Positions 53,383 through 62,650 of a DNA stretch of 64,000 nt are shown in pieces. The DNA is from Albidovulum marisflavi. Its GTDB lineage: Bacteria; Pseudomonadota; Alphaproteobacteria; Rhodobacterales; Rhodobacteraceae. Location of the stretch: positions 331,360 through 395,359 of the forward strand of contig NZ_JAOWKY010000003.1 in the NCBI RefSeq assembly GCF_025751435.1, given 5' to 3'. Position 1 is the stretch's first letter. Every line of letters starts with the position of its first letter. A program made the translations under genes and the position numbers. Under the pieces are notes generated by a model that saw only the letters and a program-made list of their open reading frames with translations, was not told the DNA's origin and made no database searches.

Positions 53383-54288
53383 TCAGGCCTCGCCGCCCGA
53401 TCGCTGGTAGAAGCGCTCCAGCGCGCTCGCCGTTTTCTTGAGGTTGCTTGAGCGGCTGCTCTCTTCCTCGAACAAGAGGCCGATATACATCAGGTCGATC
53501 AGATAGATCTGACTGATACGCCCTTCCAGAAAGTCGCCGTAAAGTGGAACCGAGGGGGTGGCCGAGCTCCAGGTCACGAGTGTCGTCGATGCCGCACGCC
53601 CGACCGGAGAGGCCGGGTCGCTTGTCAGTGCGATCGTCGTCGCGCCGTTTTCGCGCGCAAGCTTCAGCGCGCTTGCGATGCCCATCGTCGTCCCCGTGTG
53701 AGAAATTCCGATCATGACGCAGTCCGGACCAAGGTTCGCGGCAAGCACGACCTGCGTGTAGTGGTCGTCACTGGACTGCGCATCAAGGCCCGCCTTCATG
53801 AAAAGGTGGGCGGCCTCGTCGCAGATCGCGGCGGCGCCGCCCACGCCCACCAACACGATCTTGCGCGCATCGCGGATCGCCTGGATGCAAGTGTCGATCC
53901 GTTCGGTGTCGAGCATGCGCTGCGTTCCCTGGATCGCGACCGACAAGAGGTTCGCCAGCTTGGCCGACGTCCCGATCAGCGTGTCGGTCTGGTCGATCTC
54001 GGCCGGGATGTTGGCAAAGCTGGATCGGGTGACGGCACCCTCCGCAAGCGACAGCTTCAGGTCGGGGAAGCCGGAATATCCCAGGGCGCGGCTGACGCGG
54101 CTGATCGTGGCTTCGGACAGGCCCAGCGTCTGCGCCAGCTCCGTGATCGACAGGCTGAGCCGTGTGCCCGCATGTTCGCGCAGATAGTCCGCAACGATGC
54201 GCTCGGACTTCCTGAGCGATGCGTAACGTTCCTGGATGCGTTGAACGAGGTCGCCCCCGTTGGCGTGTGGGTTAGCCCTGTCGGCCAT
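53383..54288 (-). CDS. RpiR-family sugar-phosphate-responsive regulator
   Basis: 301-residue regulator: N-terminal RpiR helix-turn-helix (LSLSITELAQTLGLSEATISRVSRALGYSGFPDLKLSL) and a C-terminal SIS sugar-isomerase domain (IVLVGVGGAAAICDEAAHLFMKAG, GISHTGTTMGIASALKLARENGA) that binds a phosphosugar. The start at 54288 follows GGAGAGA. It stands between the transporter/kinase operon and the divergent dehydrogenase operon and likely controls both. Confidence 0.9.
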   Translation of the reverse strand: MADRANPHANGGDLVQRIQERYASLRKSERIVADYLREHAGTRLSLSITELAQTLGLSEATISRVSRALGYSGFPDLKLSLAEGAVTRSSFANIPAEIDQTDTLIGTSAKLANLLSVAIQGTQRMLDTERIDTCIQAIRDARKIVLVGVGGAAAICDEAAHLFMKAGLDAQSSDDHYTQVVLAANLGPDCVMIGISHTGTTMGIASALKLARENGATTIALTSDPASPVGRAASTTLVTWSSATPSVPLYGDFLEGRISQIYLIDLMYIGLLFEEESSRSSNLKKTASALERFYQRSGGEA

Positions 54289-54578
54289 GGTTCTCTCCGT
54301 CTTGTCCCTCATTGGTAGAGTGGAACGGGGAAATCGGAAAGAAGTTTTCATATTTTCAGCGCCCAAAGGTGGCGCAAACCGGTGTCGCGGGTGATCGGTT
54401 CGCCGCAAACCCCCTGAAAATCAGCAACATACAATCCGAAATGTAAGAATATTTCACGATTTTTGGCAAATTCCTGCATGCTTGCAAAAAATTTTCTCGA
54501 CAAGCGTGAGCGTGAAACATACAAAAAACTCAATCACAGCGATGTCTAAGCCGATTCCATCGGCAGTTGGGAGGAAAG
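54289..54578. promoter_or_regulatory. AT-rich divergent promoter region with candidate RpiR site
   Basis: 290 bp between the RpiR gene and the E1alpha gene, markedly AT-rich. It holds TGTAAGAATATTTCA (54442-54456), symmetric at 10 of 15 positions, and TGCATGC-TTGCA (54476-54487). No gene is visible. The first sequence resembles operators of RpiR-type regulators in form, but no regulator can be assigned firmly. Confidence 0.45.
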
Positions 54579-55565
54579 ATGGGAGCCGCTGCTCAAGGCA
54601 AGAACGCGCCCTCGCGAGAGTTCTTGGAGAAAATTTTCCGCACGGCTTACAAGATCCGTGTTTTCGAGACCGAAGGGATCAAGCTTTATCGTCAGGGCCT
54701 GATCCGGGGGTACTTCCACCCCTACCTGGGTCAGGAAGGCATCGCGACCGGCGCCTGCGCCGCGCTGAGCGAGGGTGACTACATTGCCTCCACCCACCGG
54801 GGCCACGGGCACTGCATCGCCTGGGGCGCGGATGTGAAGAAGATGGTGGCCGAGCTTCTCCAGAAGGAAACGGGTTACTGCAAGGGCTACGGCGGATCGA
54901 TGCATATCGCCGATATCTCGGTCGGCAACCTCGGGGCGAACGGGATCGTTGGCGCGGGCACGCCGCTTGGCGTGGGGGCCGCGCTGGCCAACCAGGTCAA
55001 CGGGTCTGACGCGGTCACCGTGACCTTCTCGACCGACGGCGCCTCGAACAATGGCACCTTCCTGGAAAGCCTGAACCTTGCGGCGATCTGGAACCTGAAC
55101 TTCATCCTCCTGGTCGAGAACAACGGGTACGCCGTGTCGACGCGGATCGAGGAAAGCACCCGCGACACCGATCTTTACAAGCGCGGGCTCGCCATCGGGG
55201 TGGAAAGCCATCAGGTCGATGGCAACGATCCGTTCGCGGTCTACGAGGTCATGAAGCAGGCGGTCGAAACCTGCCGCGCGGGCAAGGGCCCGGTCCTGAT
55301 CGAGGCCAAGACCTACCGCCACATGGGCCATCACGTGAACGACCCGGGCAAGTACATGCCCGAGGAGGAACTGGCCTACTACAAGCAGCGCGACCCGGTC
55401 GACCGTGCGCGCGCCGCCCTGAAGGAAATGGCCGATGTAAGCGACGATGACATCGCCGCGATCGAAGCCGAAATCGCAGCCGAATTCGCCGATGCGGTCG
55501 AATTCTCGAAGAACAGCCCGGAGGTCACGCCCGAATCCTTCCGCGAATTCGCGGTCGGATACTGA
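54579..55565 (+). CDS. Thiamine-diphosphate-dependent dehydrogenase E1 alpha (acetoin/pyruvate dehydrogenase type)
   Basis: 328-residue E1alpha. The ThDP region STDGASNNG with LVENNGYAVST, and the loop YGGSMHIAD with phosphorylation-loop-like STRIEESTRD, match AcoA/PdhA. It decarboxylates a 2-oxo acid or cleaves an acyloin and passes the acyl to lipoate. A GGGAGG site fixes the ATG at 54579 over an upstream TTG. First gene of an E1-E2-E3 operon. Confidence 0.9.
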   Translation: MGAAAQGKNAPSREFLEKIFRTAYKIRVFETEGIKLYRQGLIRGYFHPYLGQEGIATGACAALSEGDYIASTHRGHGHCIAWGADVKKMVAELLQKETGYCKGYGGSMHIADISVGNLGANGIVGAGTPLGVGAALANQVNGSDAVTVTFSTDGASNNGTFLESLNLAAIWNLNFILLVENNGYAVSTRIEESTRDTDLYKRGLAIGVESHQVDGNDPFAVYEVMKQAVETCRAGKGPVLIEAKTYRHMGHHVNDPGKYMPEEELAYYKQRDPVDRARAALKEMADVSDDDIAAIEAEIAAEFADAVEFSKNSPEVTPESFREFAVGY

Positions 55566-55591
55566 GGCGGACGGGAAGGGGAGGAGAAATC

Positions 55592-56599
55592 ATGGCAGAA
55601 CGCGAATTGATGTATCGCGAGGCCCTTCGGGAGGCCATCGACGAAGAGATGGGCCTTAACCCGTCGGTCTTCATCATCGGCGAAGGCATCGCCGAGCGGG
55701 GCGGCAGCTACAAGGTCACCGAGGGCCTGCTGGCGAAATACGGGCCCAAGCGCGTCCGCGACACACCGATCGCAGAGGCCGGCATGATCGGCGTTGGTGT
55801 CGGCGCCGCGATCGCCGGGGCCCGCCCGATCGTGGAGATCCTGTACGTGGATTTCGCCATGCTCGGCATGGACATGATCGTGAACCAGGCCGCCAAGTTC
55901 CGCCTGATGACGGGTGGCGACGGCCGTGTACCCTTCATCATGCGCACCCAGGGCGGTACCGGAGGCGGCGTGGCGGCCCAGCACTCGCAATCGCTTGAGG
56001 CGCTTTTCTACCACATCCCCGGCCTTCGGGTGGTCATGCCCTCGACGCCCGCTGACGCGAAGGGTCTGCTGAAATACGCCCTGCGCCAGGACGACCCGGT
56101 GATGTTCCTGGAGCACAAGCACCTCTACATGACCAAGGGTATGGTGCCCGATGGCGAACATATCGTCGAGTTCGGCAAGGGCGACATCAAGCGCGCCGGC
56201 ACCGATGTGACCTTGATCGCCTGGTCGAACATGATCCCACGCACGCTTGAGGCCGCCGAGGAACTGGCGCGCCAAGGCATCTCGGTCGAGGTCATCGACC
56301 CGCGCACCCTGGTGCCCCTGGACCGGGAGATGATCGTGAACTCGGTCCTCAAGACCCGGCGCTGCGTGATCGTCCAGGAAGCCAACCGCCGGGGCGGCGT
56401 GGCCTCCGACATTGCTTCGATCGTGCAGGAAGAATGCTTCTACGAAATGGACGCCCCGGTGGAGATCGTCGCCGGCATGGACATTCCGGTGCCGTTCAAC
56501 CTGACGCTCGAAAAGGCCAGCGTGCCGCAGAAGGACGATGTCGTGGCCGCCGTTCGCCGGAGCCTGCACCTCGACCCTTTTGCTGAAGCGGCTGAGTGA
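55592..56599 (+). CDS. Thiamine-diphosphate-dependent dehydrogenase E1 beta
   Basis: 335-residue E1beta with RDTPIAEAGMIGVGVGAAIAG, the conserved ThDP-activating glutamate in IAEAG, and the C-terminal transketolase domain (VEVIDPRTLVPLDREMIVNSV). Pairs with the E1alpha gene 26 bp upstream. AcoB and PdhB are both similar; the fused lipoyl-hydrolase E2 downstream favours the acetoin-dehydrogenase branch. Confidence 0.9.
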   Translation: MAERELMYREALREAIDEEMGLNPSVFIIGEGIAERGGSYKVTEGLLAKYGPKRVRDTPIAEAGMIGVGVGAAIAGARPIVEILYVDFAMLGMDMIVNQAAKFRLMTGGDGRVPFIMRTQGGTGGGVAAQHSQSLEALFYHIPGLRVVMPSTPADAKGLLKYALRQDDPVMFLEHKHLYMTKGMVPDGEHIVEFGKGDIKRAGTDVTLIAWSNMIPRTLEAAEELARQGISVEVIDPRTLVPLDREMIVNSVLKTRRCVIVQEANRRGGVASDIASIVQEECFYEMDAPVEIVAGMDIPVPFNLTLEKASVPQKDDVVAAVRRSLHLDPFAEAAE

Positions 56600-56609
56600 G
56601 GGCGCCGGG

Positions 56610-57830
56610 ATGACCTTGCATGTGCTTGAGAAACTGGCCGCGACGAACCCGGATTGCGAAATCTGGTGGGATAGCTCGCCGCTTGTCTACGACAACTGGG
56701 CGCGGGGCGTCCTCGCCTCGGCCCCAGACGGAAAGAAGGCGGATTGGGACGCGCAGCTGAAACGGCTCTTCGATACCGCGACCGTAGCGCGCGACGGCAC
56801 CATGGGGTTTGGCGGCGTCACCACCAACCCGCCCCTGTCGTTGCAGGCGATCCAGAACGACCCTGCGTTCTGGATTGGCGAGATCGGCCGCATCGCGGCG
56901 GAGAACCCTGGCGAGGATGTCGAGGGGATCTATTGGAAGACCTATCTTGAGGTCGTCCGCCGCAGCGCCGAGATGATCCTGCCGGTCTACGACGCCTCGA
57001 ATGGACGCCACGGACATCTGTCGGGCCAGGTCGATCCGCGTTTTGTTACCGACTACGACCGAATGCTGTCCCAGGGTCTGCAGCTGGCCACGATCGGGCG
57101 CAACGTCATGGTCAAGATACCCGGCAGCGCCGAAGGCTACCGCGTGATTGAGGAACTGACTGCGCGCGGGATTTCGACCAACAACACCACCTCCTTCACG
57201 GTGCCACAATACATCGCCTGCATGGACGCGGTCAGCCGCGGGCTGGAGCGTGCGCGGGCGGCGGGGATTGACCTGTCGAAGTGGCGTTCGGTCATCACTC
57301 ACATGTCGGCGCGGCTTGGCAATACCGGTGACCTGAAGGCCCAGGCCGACCTGCGCGGCATCAAGTTGTCGCCGGAAGAGATCCTGCACGGCGAGATGGC
57401 GGTGATGAAGCGTGCCTACCACCATGGCAAGCGCACGGGGCACCCCTCGAAAATGCTGCAATGTTCGATGCGGGTGACGGACGAGGGTGAAGGCGGAGCG
57501 GCTTCCTCCTGGCATATCGAGAAGATCGCGGGTGGGGATTTCGTCTACACCTGCCCGCCCGGCTACATCGCCCAGCTGATGCAGGCAGAAGATCGCCTTC
57601 CCGCGTTCGACCCGAAGGCGATCGACGAGGAGCCGCCCGCGGAGGTGATCGAGAAGCTGCGGCAACTGCCCTATTTCCGGCAGGCCTATGACTTCGACGG
57701 CATGAAGCCGGATGAGTTCAGCCAGTTCGGCGCCTTCGCGGCGACGGCAAATGAATTCGCCACGGCCACCCGCAAGACGGTGGATTTCGTGGCACGGGCG
57801 CTCGAATCCGTGCGTCCGCAGGCTGCCTGA
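56610..57830 (+). CDS. Transaldolase-family protein, long form
   Basis: 406-residue class I aldolase-fold protein. The Schiff-base lysine is in VMVKIPGSAEG, followed by ISTNNTTSFTVPQYI as in transaldolases, and an early GGVTTNPPLSL. Canonical transaldolases are near 317 residues; this has an extra C-terminal stretch (about residues 300-406, with MLQCSMRV and FVYTCPPGYIAQLM). It lies between the E1beta and E2 genes of the complex, so it probably moves a three-carbon ketol unit in the same pathway. Confidence 0.85.
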   Translation: MTLHVLEKLAATNPDCEIWWDSSPLVYDNWARGVLASAPDGKKADWDAQLKRLFDTATVARDGTMGFGGVTTNPPLSLQAIQNDPAFWIGEIGRIAAENPGEDVEGIYWKTYLEVVRRSAEMILPVYDASNGRHGHLSGQVDPRFVTDYDRMLSQGLQLATIGRNVMVKIPGSAEGYRVIEELTARGISTNNTTSFTVPQYIACMDAVSRGLERARAAGIDLSKWRSVITHMSARLGNTGDLKAQADLRGIKLSPEEILHGEMAVMKRAYHHGKRTGHPSKMLQCSMRVTDEGEGGAASSWHIEKIAGGDFVYTCPPGYIAQLMQAEDRLPAFDPKAIDEEPPAEVIEKLRQLPYFRQAYDFDGMKPDEFSQFGAFAATANEFATATRKTVDFVARALESVRPQAA

Positions 57831-57841
57831 GGGAGGGAAGA

Positions 57842-59134
57842 ATGGCAGAGGCAATTCTGGTTCCTCAGGTCGGGCAGGACCTGACCGAGGCCAAGGTGGT
57901 CGAGCTTCACGTCAAGCTTGGCGATCAGGTTAAGAAGGGCGACCTTGTCGCCGTTGTCGAATCCGAGAAGGCGAGCTTCGAGGTCGAGGCCTTTTGCGAG
58001 GGCACGGTGATCAGCCTGCCCTGGCAGGTCGGCGATACCGCCACGGTGCTTGAGCCGCTGATGCATGTTGGCGCTCCGGGCGAAACGGTTGCAGAGGCGG
58101 CACCTGCGGCCGTGGCTGAGCCCGCCGTGGTTCCGGCGGCCACGCCCGCCGCACAGCCCGAGGCCGCGCAAGTCGCTTCGGCCGAACCGCTGGTTGCCAA
58201 GGTGACCTCCGGTGTCGTGAACGCGGCGCTTCGCGCCTCGCCGATAGCGCGCCGTGTCGCCGCGGGTCAGGGTCTGGATCTTGCCCGCATCGCAGGCAGC
58301 GGCCCGAAAGGCGCGGTGGTGCTCAAAGATGTCGCCGCGCTGGCCGTTGGCGGCGCTGCCACGACGGGCGGCGGCGCGCTGGAACTGCGGACGCTCCAGG
58401 CCGGACAGGGCACGCCGGTGGTCTTCATCCACGGCTTCGGCGCCGATCTGTCGTCCTGGCGGCCGCTGGTTGCGCGCATAGGGCTCGGCTCGCCCATGAT
58501 GGCGCTGGACCTTCCGGGGCACGGCGGTTCTCGCGGGCATGGCGCGGCGGACTTCGCGGGCCTTGTCGATGCGGTCGGGCAGACTCTGCGCGGCCTTCAG
58601 GGTAGCGTGCATCTCGTCGGCCATTCGCTGGGGGCGGCGGTCGCGGTCGCTCTGACCCAGCGGGGCGATCTCGATGTCCGTTCGCTGACGCTGATCGCGC
58701 CGGCGGGGCTTGGTGCATCGGTGGATGGCGCTTTCGTCGAGGGCTTCCTGGGGGCCAAGTCCGAGGCCGCGCTGGCGGCCTGGATGCGCCGCCTGGTCTC
58801 TGACCCCGCCACCCTGGCGCCGGTTCTGGTGCGTGCAACTCTGGCGGCGCGCGAAGACGCAGACCTTGTCCCGGCACAGTCGCGCGTGGCGCGTGGAGTG
58901 TTCGAGGGTTCGACCCAGCTCTTCTCGGCCGCCGCGGCGCTGCGGAGCTACCAGGGGCCCTGCACGGTCATCGCCGGGCGCGACGATGCGATCGTCCCCT
59001 TGCGGGAAATCGAGGCTGCGCTGCCGGGCCATGTCGCGCTTCATCGGCTTGACCGGGTGGGGCACTTGCCGCAGGTGGAGGCCGCCGATCTGGTGCCGAC
59101 GTTGATTGCGCGGACCGTCCGCTCGGCGGGCTAG
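57842..59134 (+). CDS. Lipoyl-E3-binding-alpha/beta-hydrolase E2 component (AcoC-like)
   Basis: 430 residues in three parts. The lipoyl domain (1-80) has Lys43 in ESEKASFEV. An Ala/Pro linker leads to an E3-binding domain (about 130-165, SPIARRVAAGQGLDLARIAGSG). The third part is an alpha/beta hydrolase (190-430) with Ser262 in GHSLG, an Asp in GRDDAIVP (381/382) and His408 in VGHLPQ. A classic E2 catalytic CAT domain is absent. AcoC of acetoin dehydrogenase has this lipoyl-hydrolase architecture, which identifies the complex as acetoin-dehydrogenase-like rather than pyruvate dehydrogenase. Confidence 0.9.
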   Translation: MAEAILVPQVGQDLTEAKVVELHVKLGDQVKKGDLVAVVESEKASFEVEAFCEGTVISLPWQVGDTATVLEPLMHVGAPGETVAEAAPAAVAEPAVVPAATPAAQPEAAQVASAEPLVAKVTSGVVNAALRASPIARRVAAGQGLDLARIAGSGPKGAVVLKDVAALAVGGAATTGGGALELRTLQAGQGTPVVFIHGFGADLSSWRPLVARIGLGSPMMALDLPGHGGSRGHGAADFAGLVDAVGQTLRGLQGSVHLVGHSLGAAVAVALTQRGDLDVRSLTLIAPAGLGASVDGAFVEGFLGAKSEAALAAWMRRLVSDPATLAPVLVRATLAAREDADLVPAQSRVARGVFEGSTQLFSAAAALRSYQGPCTVIAGRDDAIVPLREIEAALPGHVALHRLDRVGHLPQVEAADLVPTLIARTVRSAG

Positions 59135-59143
59135 GCCGTGTAC

Positions 59144-59178
59144 GGCGCGCGCCACGCCCCTCCCGCGTGGCGCGCGCC
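59144..59178 (+). terminator. 14-bp GC-rich hairpin between E2 and transketolase genes
   Basis: GGCGCGCGCCACGC (59144-59157) pairs perfectly with GCGTGGCGCGCGCC (59165-59178) around a 7-base loop, 10 bp after the E2 stop. It is followed by CCGTTTCC, a weak T-run. Likely an attenuator or RNase barrier inside the operon. Confidence 0.6.
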
Positions 59179-59255
59179 CCGTTTCCTGACACCCGTCCAG
59201 CAAGACCAGGGCCGCCGTGCATGTGCGGCCACTCCAACGAAGGGAAGGACCGGTC

Positions 59256-61256
59256 ATGCGTGACCTGCACCAGGTAAGCCATGCCGACATGGCGAACGCG
59301 ATCCGATTTCTGGCCGCCGACGCGGTCGAGCGCGCGGCGTCCGGCCATCCGGGCATGCCGATGGGCATGGCCGATGTGGCGACGGTTCTGTTCACGCGCT
59401 TCCTCAAGTTTGACGCGGCTCAACCCCGCTGGGCCGATCGCGACCGCTTTGTGCTGTCGGCGGGCCACGGGTCCATGCTGCTTTACGCACTGCTTCACCT
59501 GACCGGCACGCCAGGATGGCCGATCGAGGCGCTGCGGGACTTCCGCCAGTTGGGCTCTCCCGCCGCAGGCCACCCCGAGTACGGTCATGGCGAGGGGATC
59601 GAGACGACGACCGGCCCCCTGGGGCAGGGGATCGCGACCGCTGTCGGCATGGCCCTGGCCGAGGAGATGGACCGCGCGCGCTTCGGTGCCGATATCGTCG
59701 ATCACCACACCTGGGTCATCGCGGGCGATGGCTGCCTGATGGAGGGGATCAGCCAGGAGGCGATCTCGCTGGCCGGGCATTTGCGGCTGAAGAAGCTGAT
59801 CGTGCTTTGGGATGATAACGGCATCACCATCGACGGCGACACCTCTGCCGCCACCTCCGAGGATCAGCGCAAGCGGTTCGAGGCTTCGGGTTGGGCGACG
59901 CTCGCAGCCGATGGCCATGACCCTGAAAGCATCGCCGAGGCGATGGAGCAGGCCCGGCAATCCGACCGCCCGGTGATGATCGCCTGCCGCACCAGGATCG
60001 GGTATGGCGCGCCCTCGAAGGCGGGAACCGCCAAATGTCACGGATCGCCGCTTGGGGCAGGGGAATTGCAGGCCGCGCGCGAGGCCCTTGGCTGGCCGCA
60101 TGCCGCCTTCGACATTCCGCTGCCGGTGCGCGAGATCTGGGCTGTCGCCGGCGGTCGCGGAGCCGAAGTGCGGCAGGACTGGGAGGTGCGGCTTGCGGCG
60201 TCACCCCGGCGTGCGAGCTTCCTCGACCATCACGCCGGTCGCTATCCCGAAGGCTGGCGTCAGGCGCTGGCTGACCACCGTGCGGCCTTGTCGTCCAAGC
60301 CAGGGGCGATGGCGACCCGCAAGGCCAGCGGCGCCGCGCTTGAGGTGCTGACACCCGCCATCCCGCAGATGATCGGTGGGTCGGCGGACCTGACTGGCTC
60401 CGTCAACACGCTGACCAAGGCGACCGCACCCCTGACGGCGGAGAATTTCGGCGGACGCTATATCCACTACGGCGTGCGCGAGCACGGGATGGCGGCCGTG
60501 ATGAACGGCATGGCGCTGCATGGCGGATATCGCCCCTACGCCGGGACCTTCCTGGTCTTCGCCGACTACCTGCACCCCGCGCTTCGGCTTTCGAGCCTGA
60601 TGGGCCTTCCCGTGACCTACGTGCTGACGCATGACTCGATCGGCCTTGGCGAAGACGGCCCGACCCATCAGCCGGTCGAAACGCTGGCGATGCTGCGGGC
60701 GACACCGGGCCTTGTCACGCTGCGCCCCGCCGATGCCGTGGAGACGGCGGAGGCCTGGGAAATCGCGCTGGACCGCCGGGACGGGCCGACCGCCATTGTG
60801 CTGTCTCGGCAGGATCTGCCGACGCTTCGCCTGGATGGCGGCGTCGAAAACGCGTCGCGGCGAGGCGGCTATGTGCTGGCGGAGGCCGCCTGCGGGCCGC
60901 GCCGGGTCACGCTGATCGCGACCGGTTCCGAGGTGGAGATTGCCTATGAGGCACGCGCGCTTCTCGAAGCCGCAGGCATTGGCGCGGCGGTCGTATCGCT
61001 GCCGTCCTTCGAATTGTTCCGCGCGCAGCCGGCCGAGTATCGCGCCGCCGTACTCGGACAAAGGGACGGTGTCCGGGTCGGGGTGGAAGCCGCGCTGAGG
61101 TTCGGCTGGGACGAAGTCATCGGCGCCAGCGGCGCCTTCGTCGGAATGACCGGGTTCGGCGCCTCTGCCCCGGCCGATGTGCTCTACCAGCACTTCGGCA
61201 TCACGGCGGGCGCGGTCGCGGCCAAGGCGCGCGACCTGCTTGGGGAACCGGCATGA
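59256..61256 (+). CDS. Transketolase
   Basis: 666-residue full-length transketolase. The ThDP pocket is [20 protein letters not shown] with LIVLWDDN, conserved His in [12 protein letters not shown], and the catalytic glutamate in [20 protein letters not shown]. It transfers two-carbon ketol units between sugar phosphates. As a pathway-specific paralogue between E2 and E3 it may supply or remove glycolaldehyde units. AAGGGAAGGA precedes the ATG at 59256. It overlaps the lpd gene by four bases. Confidence 0.94.
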   Translation: MRDLHQVSHADMANAIRFLAADAVERAASGHPGMPMGMADVATVLFTRFLKFDAAQPRWADRDRFVLSAGHGSMLLYALLHLTGTPGWPIEALRDFRQLGSPAAGHPEYGHGEGIETTTGPLGQGIATAVGMALAEEMDRARFGADIVDHHTWVIAGDGCLMEGISQEAISLAGHLRLKKLIVLWDDNGITIDGDTSAATSEDQRKRFEASGWATLAADGHDPESIAEAMEQARQSDRPVMIACRTRIGYGAPSKAGTAKCHGSPLGAGELQAAREALGWPHAAFDIPLPVREIWAVAGGRGAEVRQDWEVRLAASPRRASFLDHHAGRYPEGWRQALADHRAALSSKPGAMATRKASGAALEVLTPAIPQMIGGSADLTGSVNTLTKATAPLTAENFGGRYIHYGVREHGMAAVMNGMALHGGYRPYAGTFLVFADYLHPALRLSSLMGLPVTYVLTHDSIGLGEDGPTHQPVETLAMLRATPGLVTLRPADAVETAEAWEIALDRRDGPTAIVLSRQDLPTLRLDGGVENASRRGGYVLAEAACGPRRVTLIATGSEVEIAYEARALLEAAGIGAAVVSLPSFELFRAQPAEYRAAVLGQRDGVRVGVEAALRFGWDEVIGASGAFVGMTGFGASAPADVLYQHFGITAGAVAAKARDLLGEPA

Positions 61257-62650
61257 GCGGGCATGATGTCCTGATCGTCGGCTCGGGCCCCGGTGGCTAT
61301 GTCGCGGCGATTCGGGCGGCGCAATTGGGGCTGAAGGTCGGCCTGATCGAGCGGGCGCATCTTGGCGGCATCTGCCTCAACTGGGGCTGCATCCCGACCA
61401 AGGCCATGCTGAAGGGCACGGACCTTCTGCGCGAGGCGGGCCATGCCACGCGCTTCGGCCTGCACCCGCTCTCGCCCGCAATCGACCCCGTCAGGCTCGT
61501 GGCGCGGGCCCAAGAGGTTTCGACCCAGCTTTCGGCCGGGATCGCGTTCCTTCTGAAGAAAAACGGCGTCGACCTGATCTGGGGATCGGCCCGGTTGGCG
61601 GGCGGCGGCATGGTCGAAGTGACGGCCGCCGAGGTCGCGGGGCCGCGCGGGGCACTGGGACCGGGCACCTACGCCGCGCCCCATATCATCCTTGCGACCG
61701 GGGCAAGCCCGCGTCGTCTTCCGGGACTCGACCCCGATGGCCACCTGGTCTGGACCTATATGCAGGCGCTCCGTCCGCAGGCGGTTCCGCAGCGTCTGAT
61801 CGTCGTTGGTTCCGGCGCGATCGGGGTGGAGTTCGCCTCCATCTACGCCGCGATGGGTGCGCAGGTCACGATCGTGGAACTCGCCGCGCGCATCCTGCCG
61901 CAGGAGGACGCCGAGATCTCTGGCCTAATGGCCAAGGCGCTCCAGAAACGCGGGATCGCGCTGCATACCGGTGTTTCCGTCACCCGGCTGGACCGGCAGG
62001 CGGAGAGCCTCACCGCCCACCTCTCCGATGGCACGGCGATTTCCGCCGACCGGCTCCTCAGCGCGGCAGGGGTGGTTCCGAACGTCTCGGGCCTTGGGCT
62101 TGAGGCGCTCGGCGTCGTGCTTGCGCACGGCGCGGTGCAGATCGACGGGGCCAGGCGCACGAATGTGCCCGGCCTCTATGCCATCGGCGATCTGGCCGGG
62201 GGGGCCATGCTTGCGCACAAGGCCGAACATGACGGGATCGCCTGTGTCGAGGCGATCGCAGGCCGGGCGCCGCGCGGCCATGGCCCGATCCCCGGGTGCA
62301 TCTACGCCAGCCCCCAGATCGCCTCGGTCGGCCTGACCGAGGAGCAGGCGCAGGCACAGGGCGCCGCCGTGCGCATCGGCCGCTTCTCGTTGCGCGGCAA
62401 CGGCAAGGCGCTGGTGCTGGGCGAGCCTGACGGCCTCGTCAAATGCGTGTTCGACGCAGCGAGCGACCGGCTGATCGGGGCGCAGATCATCGGCGCCGAG
62501 GCCAGCGAACTGATCCACGGGATGACCATCGCGGTGACGCTTGGCGCGACCTCCGCGCAACTCGCCAGCGTGGTCTTCCCGCATCCCACGTTGTCAGAGG
62601 CGCTGCATGAGGCCGTCATGGCCGCGCGGGAAGGAGCAATCCATGCCTGA
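61253..62650 (+). CDS. lpd: Dihydrolipoyl dehydrogenase (E3)
   Basis: 465-residue flavoprotein. FAD motif [17 protein letters not shown], redox disulfide [16 protein letters not shown] motif [19 protein letters not shown] and C-terminal active-site HPTLSE are complete. It reoxidises the lipoyl groups of the E2 encoded upstream. It overlaps transketolase by four bases (ATGA) and the next HAD gene by 8 bp. Confidence 0.95.
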   Translation: MSGHDVLIVGSGPGGYVAAIRAAQLGLKVGLIERAHLGGICLNWGCIPTKAMLKGTDLLREAGHATRFGLHPLSPAIDPVRLVARAQEVSTQLSAGIAFLLKKNGVDLIWGSARLAGGGMVEVTAAEVAGPRGALGPGTYAAPHIILATGASPRRLPGLDPDGHLVWTYMQALRPQAVPQRLIVVGSGAIGVEFASIYAAMGAQVTIVELAARILPQEDAEISGLMAKALQKRGIALHTGVSVTRLDRQAESLTAHLSDGTAISADRLLSAAGVVPNVSGLGLEALGVVLAHGAVQIDGARRTNVPGLYAIGDLAGGAMLAHKAEHDGIACVEAIAGRAPRGHGPIPGCIYASPQIASVGLTEEQAQAQGAAVRIGRFSLRGNGKALVLGEPDGLVKCVFDAASDRLIGAQIIGAEASELIHGMTIAVTLGATSAQLASVVFPHPTLSEALHEAVMAAREGAIHA

